From Anaeramoeba flamelloides (Eukaryota > Metamonada > Anaeramoebidae): 64,000 nucleotides of DNA. The DNA lies in the NCBI GenBank assembly GCA_027625915.1, contig JANTQA010000008.1, forward strand, positions 12,215,001 through 12,279,000, in the 5' to 3' direction. The position numbers were made by a program, and so were the translations under genes. Shown here piece after piece: positions 10,411 to 22,203 of this stretch. The number at the start of each line of letters is the position of its first letter. Within the stretch, counting starts at the first letter, position 1. Below the pieces are notes generated by a model, which was not told the DNA's origin, ran no database searches, and saw nothing but the letters and a program-made list of their open reading frames with translations.

Positions 10411-11037
10411 AATAAAAAAAAAATACAATCAATTTATAAGAATAATCAATTATTTTATAAAAACATTAAACAAACAAAAAAAAAATCAAATCTTCCTATA
10501 TTATCAAAAAAAGAAAAGTAGTTTATTGAAGATTTCAAAAATTACCAATTTATTGAACAAATTTTTAAAAAGAGATCAATCAAAGAAAACCCCCAACTAC
10601 CAACAAGATAGCATTCTAAAACAATCCTCTATATTGATTTATAATTTTTCTCTTTTAACTTATTTTTTTTTCTTTTATTAATTGATCTTAACTTTTTAAC
10701 TATTTCTTCGAATTAAAAAAATATTTGACTTTTTCTCCCAACCAACACTTTTTTACTCTAACAATTCCGTCAAACATTATTTTTTGATAAAACATCTTTT
10801 AATATACCAAAGAAAAAAATTACTAATATGGGCACTTAAATATCATCTTTTTTTAAAAAAATTATTTTAAATAGCTCTTATTTACAAACCAACTGGCTAT
10901 CACTGTTAAAGAGTTTTATTATTTTTTAAAAAAAACTCAAAATAAAAAAAAATTAAAATTATCACTAAAACTTTTTCTGAACTTCAAAATACCTAATGAT
11001 AGAAATTTTTTAGAACTTTTCATAAATAACCTTTAGT

Positions 11038-11633
11038 GTTTACAATATTTGAAATTTGAAAAAAAGATTATCTTTTTTACGATTGTGCCAACTTGTTAAT
11101 TTGGTTCCTATCTAATTGCTCTTCAACTTGGTATGGTTTATAATGTTGATTGAAAAGTGAATTTTCTCCCCCCCCAACACATACACAAACACAAAAAAAA
11201 TAAAATTCACACTACTCAATCATTACCAAAAAATCAGCTGGAAGGTGTTTAGATAAAAAGTCATAATTTTTGAGTTGACTATAGAAATTTTCAATTTCCC
11301 TTTTTATGTAATTATAAAACAAAAAAAAAAAATTTAAAAAGCACCAAATAAAACAAAACCTAAATAAAATTTTCAATCAACAACCCAAAAATTAAAATTT
11401 TCTTCTACAACCCACAAATCGAAATTTCTTCTTAAACACCTACCAATCTATTCATCTTAGACTCTTAAATTCGAATATCGAAAAAAAAAACAAAAGAAAT
11501 TGTCAAAAATTGCCATTTTGAACCACTATTAAAACTCATACAAAGCTGAAGATGGATCAGCCTATATCCAAAATAACAAGTTGGCACACTCGATACAAGA
11601 TTATCTTTTTTTCAAATTTCAGGAATTTTAAAC
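11038..11633. mobile_element. ~600-bp TIR element, family F, complete copy 1
   Basis: The left end reads GTTTACAATATTTGAAATTT then AAAGATTATC; the reverse complement of the right end reads GTTTAAAATTCCTGAAATTT then AAAGATAATC, and similarity continues for about 70 bp (both contain GTGCCAACTTGTTA). The centre has no coding frame. The right end lies about 100 bp beyond the CstF-77 stop codon, so it may affect that gene's 3' end. Confidence 0.65.
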
Positions 11634-11635
11634 CT

Positions 11636-11676
11636 GAAAAAAAAAAAAATATTATTAAAAAAAAAAAAGAAAAAAG

Positions 11677-11716
<40 letters not shown>

Positions 11717-11740
11717 GAAAAAAGAAAAATTTTAAAAAAA
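11636..11740. repeat. Poly-A-rich tract beyond the CstF-77 stop
   Basis: Almost pure A with scattered G, including about 24 uninterrupted A, so the transcript strand of the adjacent gene is T-rich. It may be an expansion-prone microsatellite or a former insertion tail. A lysine-rich open frame through it is an artefact of the A-run. Confidence 0.7.
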
Positions 11741-13927
11741 TTAAAAGTTTATTGGAGTATTTATGATCATTTGTAGCACGACCTCAGGAGGAGGAGGGGG
11801 CACTGTGAACAAAGTAGGAGGAGGCAAAATTTTTAAAAAGAATCTGGTTAAGGGTGGTATGTCCAATTGGGCGGATTGAGCTCGCATTTCGAGTATATTT
11901 GATTTCGACTCGCTTTGTATTTCGATATTTGATTGTATTTTGGAAGACAGGCCTGCTTCGATTTCCAAAATTTTAAATCTGTCAAATTGACTTTTTTTTT
12001 GTTTGCCAATTCTGGGGTTTTTGTAAAAAATTTGCTTTTGTGTTGGCTTATTTGAAGCATTCAATGAAGCGGCTTTAAAAATTTTATAATCCTTTTTAGT
12101 TGATGGAAGCAATTGCTGGAAACCATATTTGGAAAAGGAAAGCGAGGTTGACGCACCTATAAAATTTGGGAACAGTGCCTTAATTTTTTTCGAAATTAAT
12201 CGAACATTTCTTAGATTGCCGTAGTCTCTCTCGAATTCCAAATAGCGCTTCAAGAGAGGATAATTTTCTGGGGGCGCTATTTGCTCGCAGGCATTTTTCA
12301 AGATCTTTCTGATTTTTTTCTCCAAGGCAAGAGAGTCATAGAATTCCACGGCCTGGATTAAAAAGTCAACGCTTTGTGGGTACTTTTTGAGGGCCAAACT
12401 GAGCACCCTTTTTGCAGCGCCCAGATTTTTGTTGAGATTTGCTTCAATTTGCACCATATATAGATACACGTGATACGACATATTTTGGTCAGAGATTAAT
12501 TTCAAAAACGCCTTTCTTGTTCGATTGATGCCAAAATTCCTCCTGACAAAGGCGATGTATTGGACGATCCCCAAAGAGGTTTTTTCAATTTTGAGGATTT
12601 TGTTGTAAATTGCGATGGCTTCGTTGAGCTTTGTTTGCTTTTCCAATAGAATGGCAAAGGAATAGGCAATTATGCGAAGGTTTGGAAATAGCCGTAAGGC
12701 GTTTTTAAAGATGTTCTCGGCCAAATTGAAGTACCCGTTTTGGATTTGGAAATTCGTTGCATCGATCCAAATGTTGGGGTAGTGGTACATGTAAGTCAGG
12801 GACTTGTTCAGCACAAAGGAGATCTCGTGGTAGATTCTTGAGGTTCTGAGATTGAGCGGGTTTGTCTTTTCGTACTTGATGAGCTCTTTCCACCCCTGCA
12901 ATTGGGTAACCTCTTCGATCGTGTTTTTTAATGCCACGGGCAGGCTTTTCACATCGATCTGCTCCATGATCTTCATCCTCTCCCGATACCGCATTCTCGC
13001 ATGCGTATACGGCCTTGAGTATTCGTGGAGTATGCCCTCCTCGGTGGTGTCCGGCTGCTGCTTTTCAAATTCAGTAAAGTCTCTCCAGATCATTTCAACG
13101 TGCGTCATCGGCGTAGAGATGGAGTTGTGGTAGATCCTCCTGAGGGACTCGACTTGACGAATCCTTTCCTCGTCGCTGTCTGGCTTGATCATTTTCACAA
13201 AGGTTAAGTAATTGGAGTAAATGGGGCCAGACTCAATGTCCCTCCCAAAGTTCCTCCACGCGTATTTGTATGAGTCCGTGACCATCGCTTCATAGATTCG
13301 ATTTTTTTCCGTCTGGTATTTTAATTCGTTAATTCGTAATTCCTCATTGGAGAGCAAATACCTCAGCGACTCAACCTTGACACCATTCCTTGTCGCCAGC
13401 TCTTCCTCTGTTTTTTTTTTAAATTGCTTCGCGGCCTCATTAGACGCAATAGTGGCAGCAATTTGCACGTACTTTAAATAGCTCCTCCAAAACGCAACAG
13501 AATTGGAGACCAACAGGGACTTGCTAAAGATCTTTTCAGCTTTTTTGTATTCCTTATGACTTATCTCTTGCTCGGCCCATTGCGACCAATACTTGCCCGC
13601 AAAGGGATAATATTTGAAAAAGATTTTGTACACCTTGCGTGCAATCGGTAACGAGACAGTTTTGATTTGCTGCATTAAATGCTCCCAATTGACGGTTTCA
13701 TAGGGAGTCTTTTGGATCCTCTCCAAAAAATCTAATAATTGCTTTTCCTTCATTTCCTGTAATTGCCCTTCAGTAGGCTGTTCATTTTTTACCTCTGTAG
13801 TCGTTGTGTTTTGATTTTGGTTTTTATTTGATTCTTTACTTTCTTGAGTATTCAGACTATTTTGATTTTCTTTTTCTTTTTCATTTTCTTTTTCATTTTT
13901 CTGTTCTTTTCTTTTTTCTATTTCCAT
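11741..13927 (-). CDS. CSTF3: Cleavage stimulation factor subunit 3 (CstF-77 / Rna14)
   Basis: 728 residues in one exon, close to the roughly 717 of human CSTF3. CstF-77 is the HAT-repeat scaffold of the cleavage stimulation factor that bridges CstF-64 and CstF-50 and couples to CPSF in pre-mRNA 3'-end processing in the nucleus. After a charged Glu/Lys/Gln-rich N-terminus (about 1-70), tandem HAT repeats run to about residue 590. They include the family signature GWKELIKYEKTNPLN (about 342-356) and the following YHYPNIWIDA. The C-terminus carries the Pro-rich Rna14 motif (LKILPPPTLFTVPPPPP). The start is the ATG at 13927; the N-terminal low-complexity part may vary. The gene is distinctly richer in G+C than its flanks, and an A-run and TIR element F lie just beyond its stop. 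Confidence 0.93.
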   Translation of the reverse strand: MEIEKRKEQKNEKENEKEKENQNSLNTQESKESNKNQNQNTTTTEVKNEQPTEGQLQEMKEKQLLDFLERIQKTPYETVNWEHLMQQIKTVSLPIARKVYKIFFKYYPFAGKYWSQWAEQEISHKEYKKAEKIFSKSLLVSNSVAFWRSYLKYVQIAATIASNEAAKQFKKKTEEELATRNGVKVESLRYLLSNEELRINELKYQTEKNRIYEAMVTDSYKYAWRNFGRDIESGPIYSNYLTFVKMIKPDSDEERIRQVESLRRIYHNSISTPMTHVEMIWRDFTEFEKQQPDTTEEGILHEYSRPYTHARMRYRERMKIMEQIDVKSLPVALKNTIEEVTQLQGWKELIKYEKTNPLNLRTSRIYHEISFVLNKSLTYMYHYPNIWIDATNFQIQNGYFNLAENIFKNALRLFPNLRIIAYSFAILLEKQTKLNEAIAIYNKILKIEKTSLGIVQYIAFVRRNFGINRTRKAFLKLISDQNMSYHVYLYMVQIEANLNKNLGAAKRVLSLALKKYPQSVDFLIQAVEFYDSLALEKKIRKILKNACEQIAPPENYPLLKRYLEFERDYGNLRNVRLISKKIKALFPNFIGASTSLSFSKYGFQQLLPSTKKDYKIFKAASLNASNKPTQKQIFYKNPRIGKQKKSQFDRFKILEIEAGLSSKIQSNIEIQSESKSNILEMRAQSAQLDIPPLTRFFLKILPPPTLFTVPPPPPEVVLQMIINTPINF

Positions 13928-15344
13928 ACTATTTGTTTTTTTTTGGTTACTCAGATTACTTTTGAATTTTTTTTTTTTTCTTTATTTGGTTTGGGAAGAA
14001 TAAAAGAAAAGAAAATAAATTAAAGAAAAGTCTTAAAAATGAAATTTTTTTTTGTTTTTTTGTGATTTTGGGTTAGAATAGTAAAAATAGTTATACTTTA
14101 TTTGGATATCAAACTTTTAACATGGTGTAAAAACCCTTTTACCATTTTAAGAAAATACTCAGCTTGAAATAATCCAAAAATGAACTATACTCTTTTGTTA
14201 AATTATAAAAGAAATATTAAACAGAATTCTTGAAAGTGTTACTGGTAAAGATTATTGAAAACTTTCTGAGAAATCCTAAAAATATTGGTTACTTTACGGA
14301 TTGAAATCTTTGAGATGAGAAACAAAATTGTCTTGTATAGAGTATTCCAACTTGTTATTTTGGTTCTTAGTTGAATGATCACCAAATGAAAATGAATTTT
14401 TTCACTTGATTTAAAAGATTAATTTTGTTTTAAAAATGGTTTCCGAAAGTCAAATTAGAGAATGAAAGTTCCCTATAATCATTGATATTTAATAATTAAT
14501 GAGCTTTTAAGATAAAACTATGACGAATTTCTTTTAGATATGGTTTTATTTTACTATTTATAAAAAAGAAAAAAGTTGTTTTCAAAATCGAGTAATTGGA
14601 ACTCGAACAATTAAAAATTTTCTTCTTATTTGCTGGGGATTGAGGATTAAGAATATACCATTTAAAAGTCTAAAATGATGTATTATTTTAAATTCCAAAA
14701 AAAGTTCCTTTTGATCAAAATTTTGGGTAAATTTTTTAAATAGTAAAGATAAAACAATTTTCATTTTCAAGAGAAGATGGTAACTTGTAAATTTGTCATA
14801 TTCTCAAAAAAAAAAAAAAAAAAAGTTCACCAACAACACTCATTGGAATATAATAGCGCTCCATCTCATATGAACAAAATTATAATATCTTTTTAAAATC
14901 ATTTTTTTTTAACTATCAATTTGTTATCATTTAAATATGACCAATTTGAAAAATCAAATAAACAATCTCAATTTATATTGGTCTTGTTTTTGTTGGAAAT
15001 TCCAATCAAAATATTTAAGAACCGAAATATAAAAAAGATAGGTCTTGAGCTTCACAATAACTTTTTTATTTGTTCAAAAACCAATTTGCAATTGATTCCA
15101 TTTACATAAAGAAGATCTACAAAATAATAGATTTTTTCTTTCCATTTTAAACTGGTTTTCTATTATATTTAAACTAACTATTGAAAAAAATTTTGACGTC
15201 GGACTCAAATAATTTTATTTTTTTTTCTTTTTGTTATAATTTTGTCTGAAATCTGATTTAAATTTCTGAAATTTAATAAATGAAAGTTTTCATTATTACA
15301 ATTATAAAATTTTATTTCTGTTTTAAATTTATTCTTGACTTTTT

Positions 15345-15497
15345 TCAATTTTGTTTTTTTTTGGCTTTAAAGTTAACAATTCGTGTTAAATGATTATTTT
15401 TGTAAGTATAGTTCTGTTCAGCGTTGGCGTCTTCTTGCGAAAATGGATCATCTTTGTTTTTTTTTATTTTTAATAGCACAATTGGAATAATTAACAT
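15345..15497 (-). CDS. Possible small protein or terminal exon with a hydrophobic segment
   Basis: The frame from the ATG at 15497 to TGA encodes 50 residues: a short hydrophobic run, then a charged tail containing DDPFSQEDANAEQNYTY. The frame stays open about 70 bases further upstream, where it reads as a longer membrane helix (FFLASGILIFTFLSFQ). That pattern, one TM helix then a polar tail, fits the last exon of a membrane protein. I found no upstream exon with confidence, and no family is recognised. The codons in the tail are less AT-biased than the background, which favours real coding. Confidence 0.3.
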   Translation of the reverse strand: MLIIPIVLLKIKKNKDDPFSQEDANAEQNYTYKNNHLTRIVNFKAKKKQN

Positions 15498-15884
15498 TTT
15501 TTGAAAGGATAAAAAAGTAAAAATTAAGATTCCACTTGCCAGAAAAAATATTTTTTCTTTTATTTTATTATTTTTTTTCTTTATAACTTAATAATTTATA
15601 AATAGAAAAAATTAAATTCATTAATAAAATATAAAGAAATAATAATAATAATAGATGATGTCAATAAAAGGTGATTAAAAAACTCACAAAGCTACAACAA
15701 GAAAAAAAACGTAATCTAATAAAAACATAAATTTTAAATTTCTTATAGTAACAACCAACTTTACAAACATTCAAGGGGAAGAAGAAATTATACTAAAATT
15801 AAAAAATTATATCCCATTGATCTTAAACATATGTTTCAAAAAAACAGGATTTGAACCTTTAAATCGGGAAAGAATGTTAATAAA

Positions 15885-15960
15885 GTCAGTTCCACTCTTA
15901 ATTTATAAAGTTTCTATGAATTTTAATACAGATAAAAAATCTTAGATTAAGATGATTTAT
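15885..15960. mobile_element. Truncated MITE M
   Basis: GTCAGTTCCACTCTTAATTT followed by degenerate versions of the internal blocks matches one arm of the palindromic MITE. The opposite arm is missing. Confidence 0.4.
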
Positions 15961-16189
15961 CCAGGATTCTGGTTAAAATGACTTTAAAAAAAAAATAATC
16001 TACAAAAATTCAACTTGATTTTTTGTTTTTTTTATATCTTGTCTAAAGTTTATGGCAAAAGTGATAATATCTGTTAGTACCATATTTTTTGTTAAAAAAT
16101 CATTCAATAATCATATTTTTCTAAACCATTAGCCAATGGTGTTATAATTCAAAATGTTTATATTTTGAATAAGTCCAACGTTTTTATTT

Positions 16190-17100
16190 TCATAGTTTAT
16201 TTTTTTTTTTTGAATTGATATTTTTATCCAAAATATTTGGTTTCCTTAATAGATCGTATATTCTCAAAGAAAATGATCAGTTTTTTGTTTCATAATCAAA
16301 TTGGAATGATATTTAACAAAAATTTTAAGTTTTTGTTATTATTTTATTTTCATCATAAATAGAAGAATATCTATTTGTTGATTTATAAAGTTTCCAAATT
16401 TTAATATAGCGGAATTTACACCTTTTAAAATATTTTTAAGTTATAGGGTTTTCCGAAATTTAAAATAATTTTGTAAAATATTTTATTCTGTTTTATTTTT
16501 TTGAATTCTGGAAAGGCTCTGTTTAGTTTTTTTTTTTAATTCAAGAAATGATAAGAAAATTTCGTATTTTTTTTTTCATTTCGAAAATTAAAAAAAATAC
16601 CTTTTTCTTTTCATAAATATAGAATAATTGGTCAGAATATTATTTTTTTAAAAAATATCTTCAATTAAAAAAAACTCGGTACTTTTACAACATTTGACAT
16701 ACACTTTCATTATAGTTTCCCGAATTTAGAAAAATAGAGTGAAAATTTAAGATTTTTCTGGATTCTTTTAAATTCTGGATATCCTACTTACTCAACTGCA
16801 TTTGGCGGCATGTTGTACAGTTTATATAATATTATTCTACTAAATAATTTTTAAATATTCTTTACTTTTTCATCCAGAGCTATTAATAATTAATTTTTTT
16901 CTAAATTGTTTTATTATCTTTTTTTTTGTATGATTTTAAGTTTTCTACCTACCCAATTCATTTTACATCATCAAATTTTGAAAAGTTTAACTTTCTTATT
17001 ATTTCTTAAAAAACATAATTGTTTTTTATTTTTGTGTTTAAATATATACTTTTATAGATACAAATTTTGATATGAATTTTTCTTTAATTTTTTATATTTT
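16190..17100 (-). mobile_element. Decayed LINE (non-LTR retrotransposon) 3' part, copy L2
   Basis: Collinear, at lower similarity, with the LINE relic at 29840-30720: same order of TTCATCCAGAGCTATTAATA, AATAATTTTTAAATATTC, a palindromic segment, and the CATAAATAGAAGAATATCT block. On the minus strand only broken frames remain. Two short hairpins of family D (about 16445-16515 and 16715-16790) lie inside. Assignment rests on the better-preserved copy. Confidence 0.5.
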
Positions 17101-17104
17101 ATTC

Positions 17105-17302
17105 TACAGTCAGTTCCACTTTTAAGACACAAACTTTCAACGAAATTTAAGGCACAAAAAAATCTCAAATTAAAGCACAAAATTTGGAATTTTTTTTTAC
17201 AATTTATTTTCCTAGAATCTGAATTTTGTGCTTTAAATTGAGATTTTTTGTCTGCCTTAAATTTCGTTGAAAGTTTGTGTCGTAAAAGTGGAACTGACTG
17301 TA
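17105..17302. mobile_element. MITE M, copy 3 (well preserved)
   Basis: 198 bp including TA on both sides. It starts CAGTCAGTTCCACTTTTAAG and ends with the matching inverse (GTGGAACTGACTG). The arms pair for nearly their whole length around an AT-rich centre, so RNA or single-stranded DNA would fold into a long hairpin. Confidence 0.9.
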
Positions 17303-17423
17303 AGAGAAACTGGATTAATATTTAAATAAATTGTCTGTTAAATATATATAAGTACCAATTGGGTTAATTTTTTTTTAAGTTAGAATAATTATATAACTAA
17401 TTCATTAAAAGGTTGACATTAGT

Positions 17424-17631
17424 ATATAATTAGTCCAGATTTTTAGGTTAAAAACTTTCAACCAAATTTAATGCACACAAAAAAAAAAACAAATTTAGAT
17501 ACATTTTTTCAACAAAATAATTTTTTATATTAAAATGGTTTTTTCCAAATATAAAATTTTAGGGATTCAATTCAGAATCTTTATCATAAATTTAATAAAA
17601 AGTTTGTGTATTAAAAGTTATATTGGCTGTA
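17424..17631. mobile_element. MITE M, old degenerate copy
   Basis: Retains AAAAACTTTCAACCAAATTT near one end and AAAGTTTGTGTATTAAAAGT near the other, and ends TTGGCTG-TA. It is much more diverged than its neighbour at 17105-17302. Confidence 0.5.
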
Positions 17632-18059
17632 ACTTTTTGACAATTTATGTATTAAGATCTTGCCTTAAAAAAATTTGACATCTATAAACCTTCGGACCTG
17701 ATCAAGAATTTTTTTTCTTTTTTTAATTAACAAATGACTTATAAATAGAAGTATCAAATTAAAAAGAGGATATTCTTATTATTCTTCTCGAGAATCAATA
17801 TTAAAAAAAAATATAAAAAATCATGTAATATTTTTCAGCTCTAAAAACCAATTCAATTTTTATTTACCCAAAATTGAATTTGTCAAGAAAAAAACTTATT
17901 TAATCAATTCTCAAAGAAATACCAAATTTGAACCATTCAGCAATTGAAATGATTTAACACTTTTTTATAAATTATAATACTCACAAAATAAAAATTAAAA
18001 AAATATCAATACTAATAAATTATCGGTATTTCCAAATTTTTCATCCAGAGTAAAAAAAA

Positions 18060-18250
18060 AAAAATTGATTGGTAAATTTGTACAAATTCTACTAGGAATA
18101 TTGATCGATCAAAGTTTCGATACTCATAACTAATTTTATTTGAGTTCTTCTATTTGGAACAACTCAACTTTAACCTAGTACCAATCGATGAAAAAATTTT
18201 GATCAAACAAAAAAGTTAGGAAATTCAAAAAATGAAATGAAAACAAAAAC
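18060..18250 (+). repeat. Dispersed repeat C, copy 1
   Basis: Contains the family core TTGGTAAATTTG, a GATCGATCAA block, TTTTATTTGAGTTCTTCTAT and ACTCAACTTTA..ATCAATCGATGAAAA. Related copies occur at 23515, 37480, 45968, 48710, 54930 and 56270, in both orientations. No shared protein frame and no tRNA-like promoter was seen; its class is unknown. Confidence 0.6.
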
Positions 18251-18867
18251 TATAAGATAAAAAAATGATTTTCATATTTTACAAAAATCGAAATTTATTT
18301 CCAATTTGAATGAAATTGTATTATTGTGATTATTTGGGTCGTTTTAGCTGTATGGAAAATTTTGAATTTTGGTTTTCATAACTTAATATATTTGATATAC
18401 TCTACTGGCTTCTTTTTTATAAGATTTTTTTTCAATTAAATGTAATTTTTTTTTTATTTCCAATATATTTCTCAAGATTATAATAAAGTAATACATAGCT
18501 AATTGTATAAATATATTTTTTACTTTTGATTGTAACAATAATAAAATTCATTATTAATATATTTTTGAAATTGAAAATAAATTAAGTATCTTGATTCTTG
18601 TATATAATTTTTTTGATTGAAATCAAATCGAGAACCTGTTCCTAAATACTAAAATTCATCTATTGTGATATAAAGAAGTTCTCAAAAAAGTACCTCTTAA
18701 AAAAACAACAAATTGTATTTCTTGGTTGTTTGCCAGGAAAAATGTATTATATTTTAAAAAAAAGAAAAATATTCAAATCTAAAATTGAAACATATTATCA
18801 AAAGAAGGTTACTTATTTCACAAAAAAGAACCAATTGAGCCAAACAATTTCATTTTTTCAAAATAAA

Positions 18868-19122
18868 ATGAATTCTCAAGAATTTAATGTCTTTTTACGT
18901 GAAAGGAGTTTAAACTTTTGGAAATCACAAAAAGGGAAACCATCAAACATTATGATGTATACGGGAATTAAAGTAAATGGTAAATTTGAAGAAGTAGATG
19001 GAAAACAAACACAATTCCAATTCTCAGATCTGTTGACACAATTAGGGGTTTATAATGAAACAATTATCAGGGGATCTGATATTCTCTTCATGGAATTCCC
19101 ATCCCAAAAGGAGAAAAATTAA
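18868..19122 (+). CDS. Small hypothetical protein (84 aa)
   Basis: The frame is open from 18730, but the upstream part is Lys/Phe low complexity. The ATG at 18868 in the context AAAATAAAATG starts a balanced 84-residue protein beginning MNSQEFNVFLRERSLNFW and ending with a GSDILFMEF strand and a basic tail. Alternating hydrophobic and polar stretches and the late I-x-x-G-S-x-I pattern resemble ubiquitin-like folds, but I recognise no family and do not assign one. No signal peptide or membrane segment. It lies 1.5 kb upstream of eL8 in the same orientation. Confidence 0.6.
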   Translation: MNSQEFNVFLRERSLNFWKSQKGKPSNIMMYTGIKVNGKFEEVDGKQTQFQFSDLLTQLGVYNETIIRGSDILFMEFPSQKEKN

Positions 19123-19529
19123 TGTAAATCAGTTTAAATGACCTTAGTGTTCTGTTTCTTGGATCAATTTGCATTGACGGATCTTGATTAAATAGTTATG
19201 TTTTATTTTTGTGAAAGGAACACAAAAAAAAGACAACAACAATTATAGATTTAATCTACAACATAAACACAAAAAGAAATCGGAGTCTTTCAATTTCTTA
19301 AAAAGCAAGTGTCTGTTACTAAAATTTTATGTTTAATAGCAAAACCAAAACCTTTTTTGATTAAAAAAAAAAATAAAATCTCTTTCTTTTGAGGATTTAT
19401 CGTTTTTGAAAACAAATAAAACACATAACAAAAGAATTCGTTTTTAATATTTTGGATTTTTTCTTTTTATTTATTTTGGTCAATATTTGAAAAAGCATAA
19501 AAAAAAGGATCAAATAAAAAAGATTATCA

Positions 19530-19565
<36 letters not shown>

Positions 19566-20258
19566 TTAATAAAAACAGGAAAGAATCAGCTCAAGTGTAG
19601 TTAATCATTAGAAATATTTTACTAAAAATAAAAAAAGAAAATTGTCAAGTCAAATATATCAGTCTTTCTTTGTCTGTTGCATTCGGCTAAAAAAAAAAAA
19701 AACAAAAAACAATTTACAAAAAAAATGTAAAAGGCTTTTGTTGATTCTTTTTTCCACCAAAAAATCAAAAGACAAAAAAAGAAAGCCATTCACCCTGATT
19801 TGATTTTCTTTATTTATTTAAAAAAAAATACAAAAACTCTTCACGTTGAGTAGTTTCATCATATTCTTTCCATTTAATTACAATTTAATTTTTTTTTCAT
19901 TTATTTTTCTCCTGCAAAACACATTTCATTACTTTTGTTTGTTGGCTATTTTTTTGGTATTTTCAAAACTGAAATTATTGTTATCAATTTAGTTAGCGTA
20001 TTATCTTCATTTCTCCAAAATCAAAGTATTAAAGATCAGATTTGGCTAGATCGAGTGTGTAGTTAATTGTCATCACAAAAGATAATAACAAGCATAATTT
20101 TGAAAAGAAATAACCAACCACAAAAGTAGTGTCAGTGTATGGATACTTTTACAAAGATAAAAGTAAAAGAAAAATTCGAAAAACAAGTTAAAATGTAAAA
20201 AAATGAATTTATAAATCTGGGCTCAAAAAGTCTTGGAAATAATTATTTGATTTTAACC

Positions 20259-20450
20259 TTAACCCGTTTGTACACAACTATCAAACAAATTGAAGTTTTT
20301 CTTCTTGGGTAAGTCTGTAAAAAAAAGCTTATAAACATTTACATTGTAAACAATCTTGCTCTTTAATTGCTTTTCACACTTTAAAAGTATTTGAGAAATA
20401 ATAAAATTTTCTAGAGTTGTATAAAAACTTTGAAAAAGTAACGAGATTAT
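20259..20450 (-). other. Coding-like open stretch upstream of eL8, opposite strand
   Basis: A 67-codon frame without an ATG start reads like protein (HEIISLLFQSFYTTLENF, DLPKKKNFNLFDSC). Immediately upstream another frame (SLRILRIVLWDLL) is also open. It could be an exon of an unrecognised minus-strand gene or a decayed gene. No homology is recognised. Confidence 0.2.
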
Positions 20451-20628
20451 TTCATGCTTCAAAGCACATGGAAATTAATTATTAACAAATCCCAAAGAAC
20501 AATTCGAAGAATTCTTAGAGAACAAAGGTAAAAAACGACTATTTTCTATATGGTGTTCACAAATACAGATCTAAAGAAATTACCAAAAAAGATCTTCATT
20601 TTTTTTATTTAAAATCTGTTAAATCGAA

Positions 20629-22203
20629 ATGGTTTGAATTATATCTTTTAAATAACTCCAAACAACTTTTTCTTTTCGCTTTGTACTCATCGTCTTCTCT
20701 TCATCTTTATGAGATTTTTTTTTTTTTTTTTCCCAAAACAAAAATTCAAAAAATTAAAAAAAAAAAATAGTCGACCAAAAGTAAACAAGTAAGACAAAAA
20801 AAAAACCAACCAAAAAAACAAAAAGGAAAGGGCAAAAGAAAAGGAAAGAAAAAACAAAAGAAAGTTGATAAATTTGCCAAGGTCTATTCCAAACAAAAGA
20901 AAGCTGTTCCAGTACGAGATCTTTATCAAGTCATGAGATGGCCAAAATACATCAAGATCCAAAGACAAAGAAAGGTTCTCATGAAAAGACTTCGTGTCCC
21001 ACCTGCAATTAACCAATTCACAAACACTCTTGAAAGAAACACTGCATACCAACTCTTTACTTTACTATCCAAATATTCTCCAGAAACTAAAAAACAAAAG
21101 AAAACTAGACTCCAAAAGGTTGCCGAATCAAAAGTAATTGGTGATAATGTTAAATCAAAAAAACCACTTACAGTCAAATATGGTATTAATCATGTCACTT
21201 CTTTAGTTGAAAGAAAAAAAGCCAAACTTGTCATTATTGCTCATGATGTCGATCCAATTGAGGTAATGCTTTTTTTCAGAAAACCAAAAACAAACCTTTT
21301 TTTCTTTTAATTTTTTTTTATTTTCTGATTTGCTTTTTATTCATTTTTCTTTTTTTCTTTCTTTCTTTTTTTCTTTTTTTTTTTTTAAAAATTTTGTTTA
21401 ATTTTCTTGCTTTGCCTTTAAAATTAATTCTTTCGGAACTTTAGATTAAAAATTGAATTTTTTTCTTTTTGGAAACATTCTCTTTGTTTTCAATCCTTTT
21501 CAAATTCATGATCTTGAAATTTCTTTTTTATTTTCTTGATTTTGAATTTTTTTTTTTTTTTTAATTTCTTTTTTTGATCCACACTTTTCTAAAACACACA
21601 AACAAGCAACCTGAAGTAATTCATAACAAAACAATCTAAACAATTTTAATAATTTCTCCTCTCTCCCTCCTATTCTTTGGAAAACAATAAAAAAAACAAA
21701 AACAAATCAAAAACTTAACTAACCTTATCTTATCAATAATTAAAAAGCTCGTTGTTTGGCTACCAGCTTTGTGTAGAAAAATGGGTGTCCCATATTGTAT
21801 TGTCAAAGGAAAGGCAAGACTTGGAAAGGTTGTTCATAAAAAAACCGCCACAGCTTTAGTCTTAACAGATGTTAAACAACAAGACAAAAACGCATTTGCC
21901 AAGATCATTGACATCTGTATGCCTAAATTCAATGAAAATGTCGAAACAAGAACCAAATGGGGCGGTGGTGTTCTTAGCTCCAAAGCCCGTAAAGCTATTG
22001 AAAAGAATCTTGAATCTTCTCAATTGTCAAAGAAACTTATGCAAGAACAAAAAATCAGAGAAAGAATTATCAAAGAAAAACTTGAGCAACAAAGATTAGA
22101 AGAAGAAGCCCAAAAGAAGAAAGAAGAAGAAGCCAAAAATGGAAAACCAGAAGCAGATAAAACAGAAGAGAAAAAAGATACCAAAAAAACATCTAAGAAA
22201 TAA
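20629..22203 (+). CDS. RPL7A: Ribosomal protein eL8 (RPL7A), with introns
   Basis: Large-subunit ribosomal protein with an L7Ae-type RNA-binding domain. The main exon 20771-21262 carries a Lys-rich N-terminus, [20 protein letters not shown] and [18 protein letters not shown] starts a 485-nt intron (21263-21747). Exon 21748-22203 resumes [23 protein letters not shown] and the WGGGVLSSK region, in perfect register with animal eL8. An in-frame TAG at 20768-20770 directly precedes the main exon and reads as a 3' splice site (AAATAG). The simplest start is a single-codon first exon, ATG at 20629-20631 followed by GTTTGA (139-nt intron), giving MSTKSKQ and 316 residues; this first exon is less certain. 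The Glu/Lys-rich tail is longer than in the 266-residue human protein. Confidence 0.92.

Noticed and set aside
10304-10681. 125-codon plus-strand frame as a gene
   Set aside because: It is Lys/Phe/Tyr low complexity and overlaps the reverse copy of repeat B, whose other copies do not keep the frame.
11552-11776. Lysine-rich protein on the plus strand
   Set aside because: It is a reading of the A-rich tract beyond the CstF-77 gene.
15848-15858. A tRNA B-box-like GGTTCAAATCC on the minus strand
   Set aside because: The flanking bases do not form T-arm, anticodon or acceptor stems.
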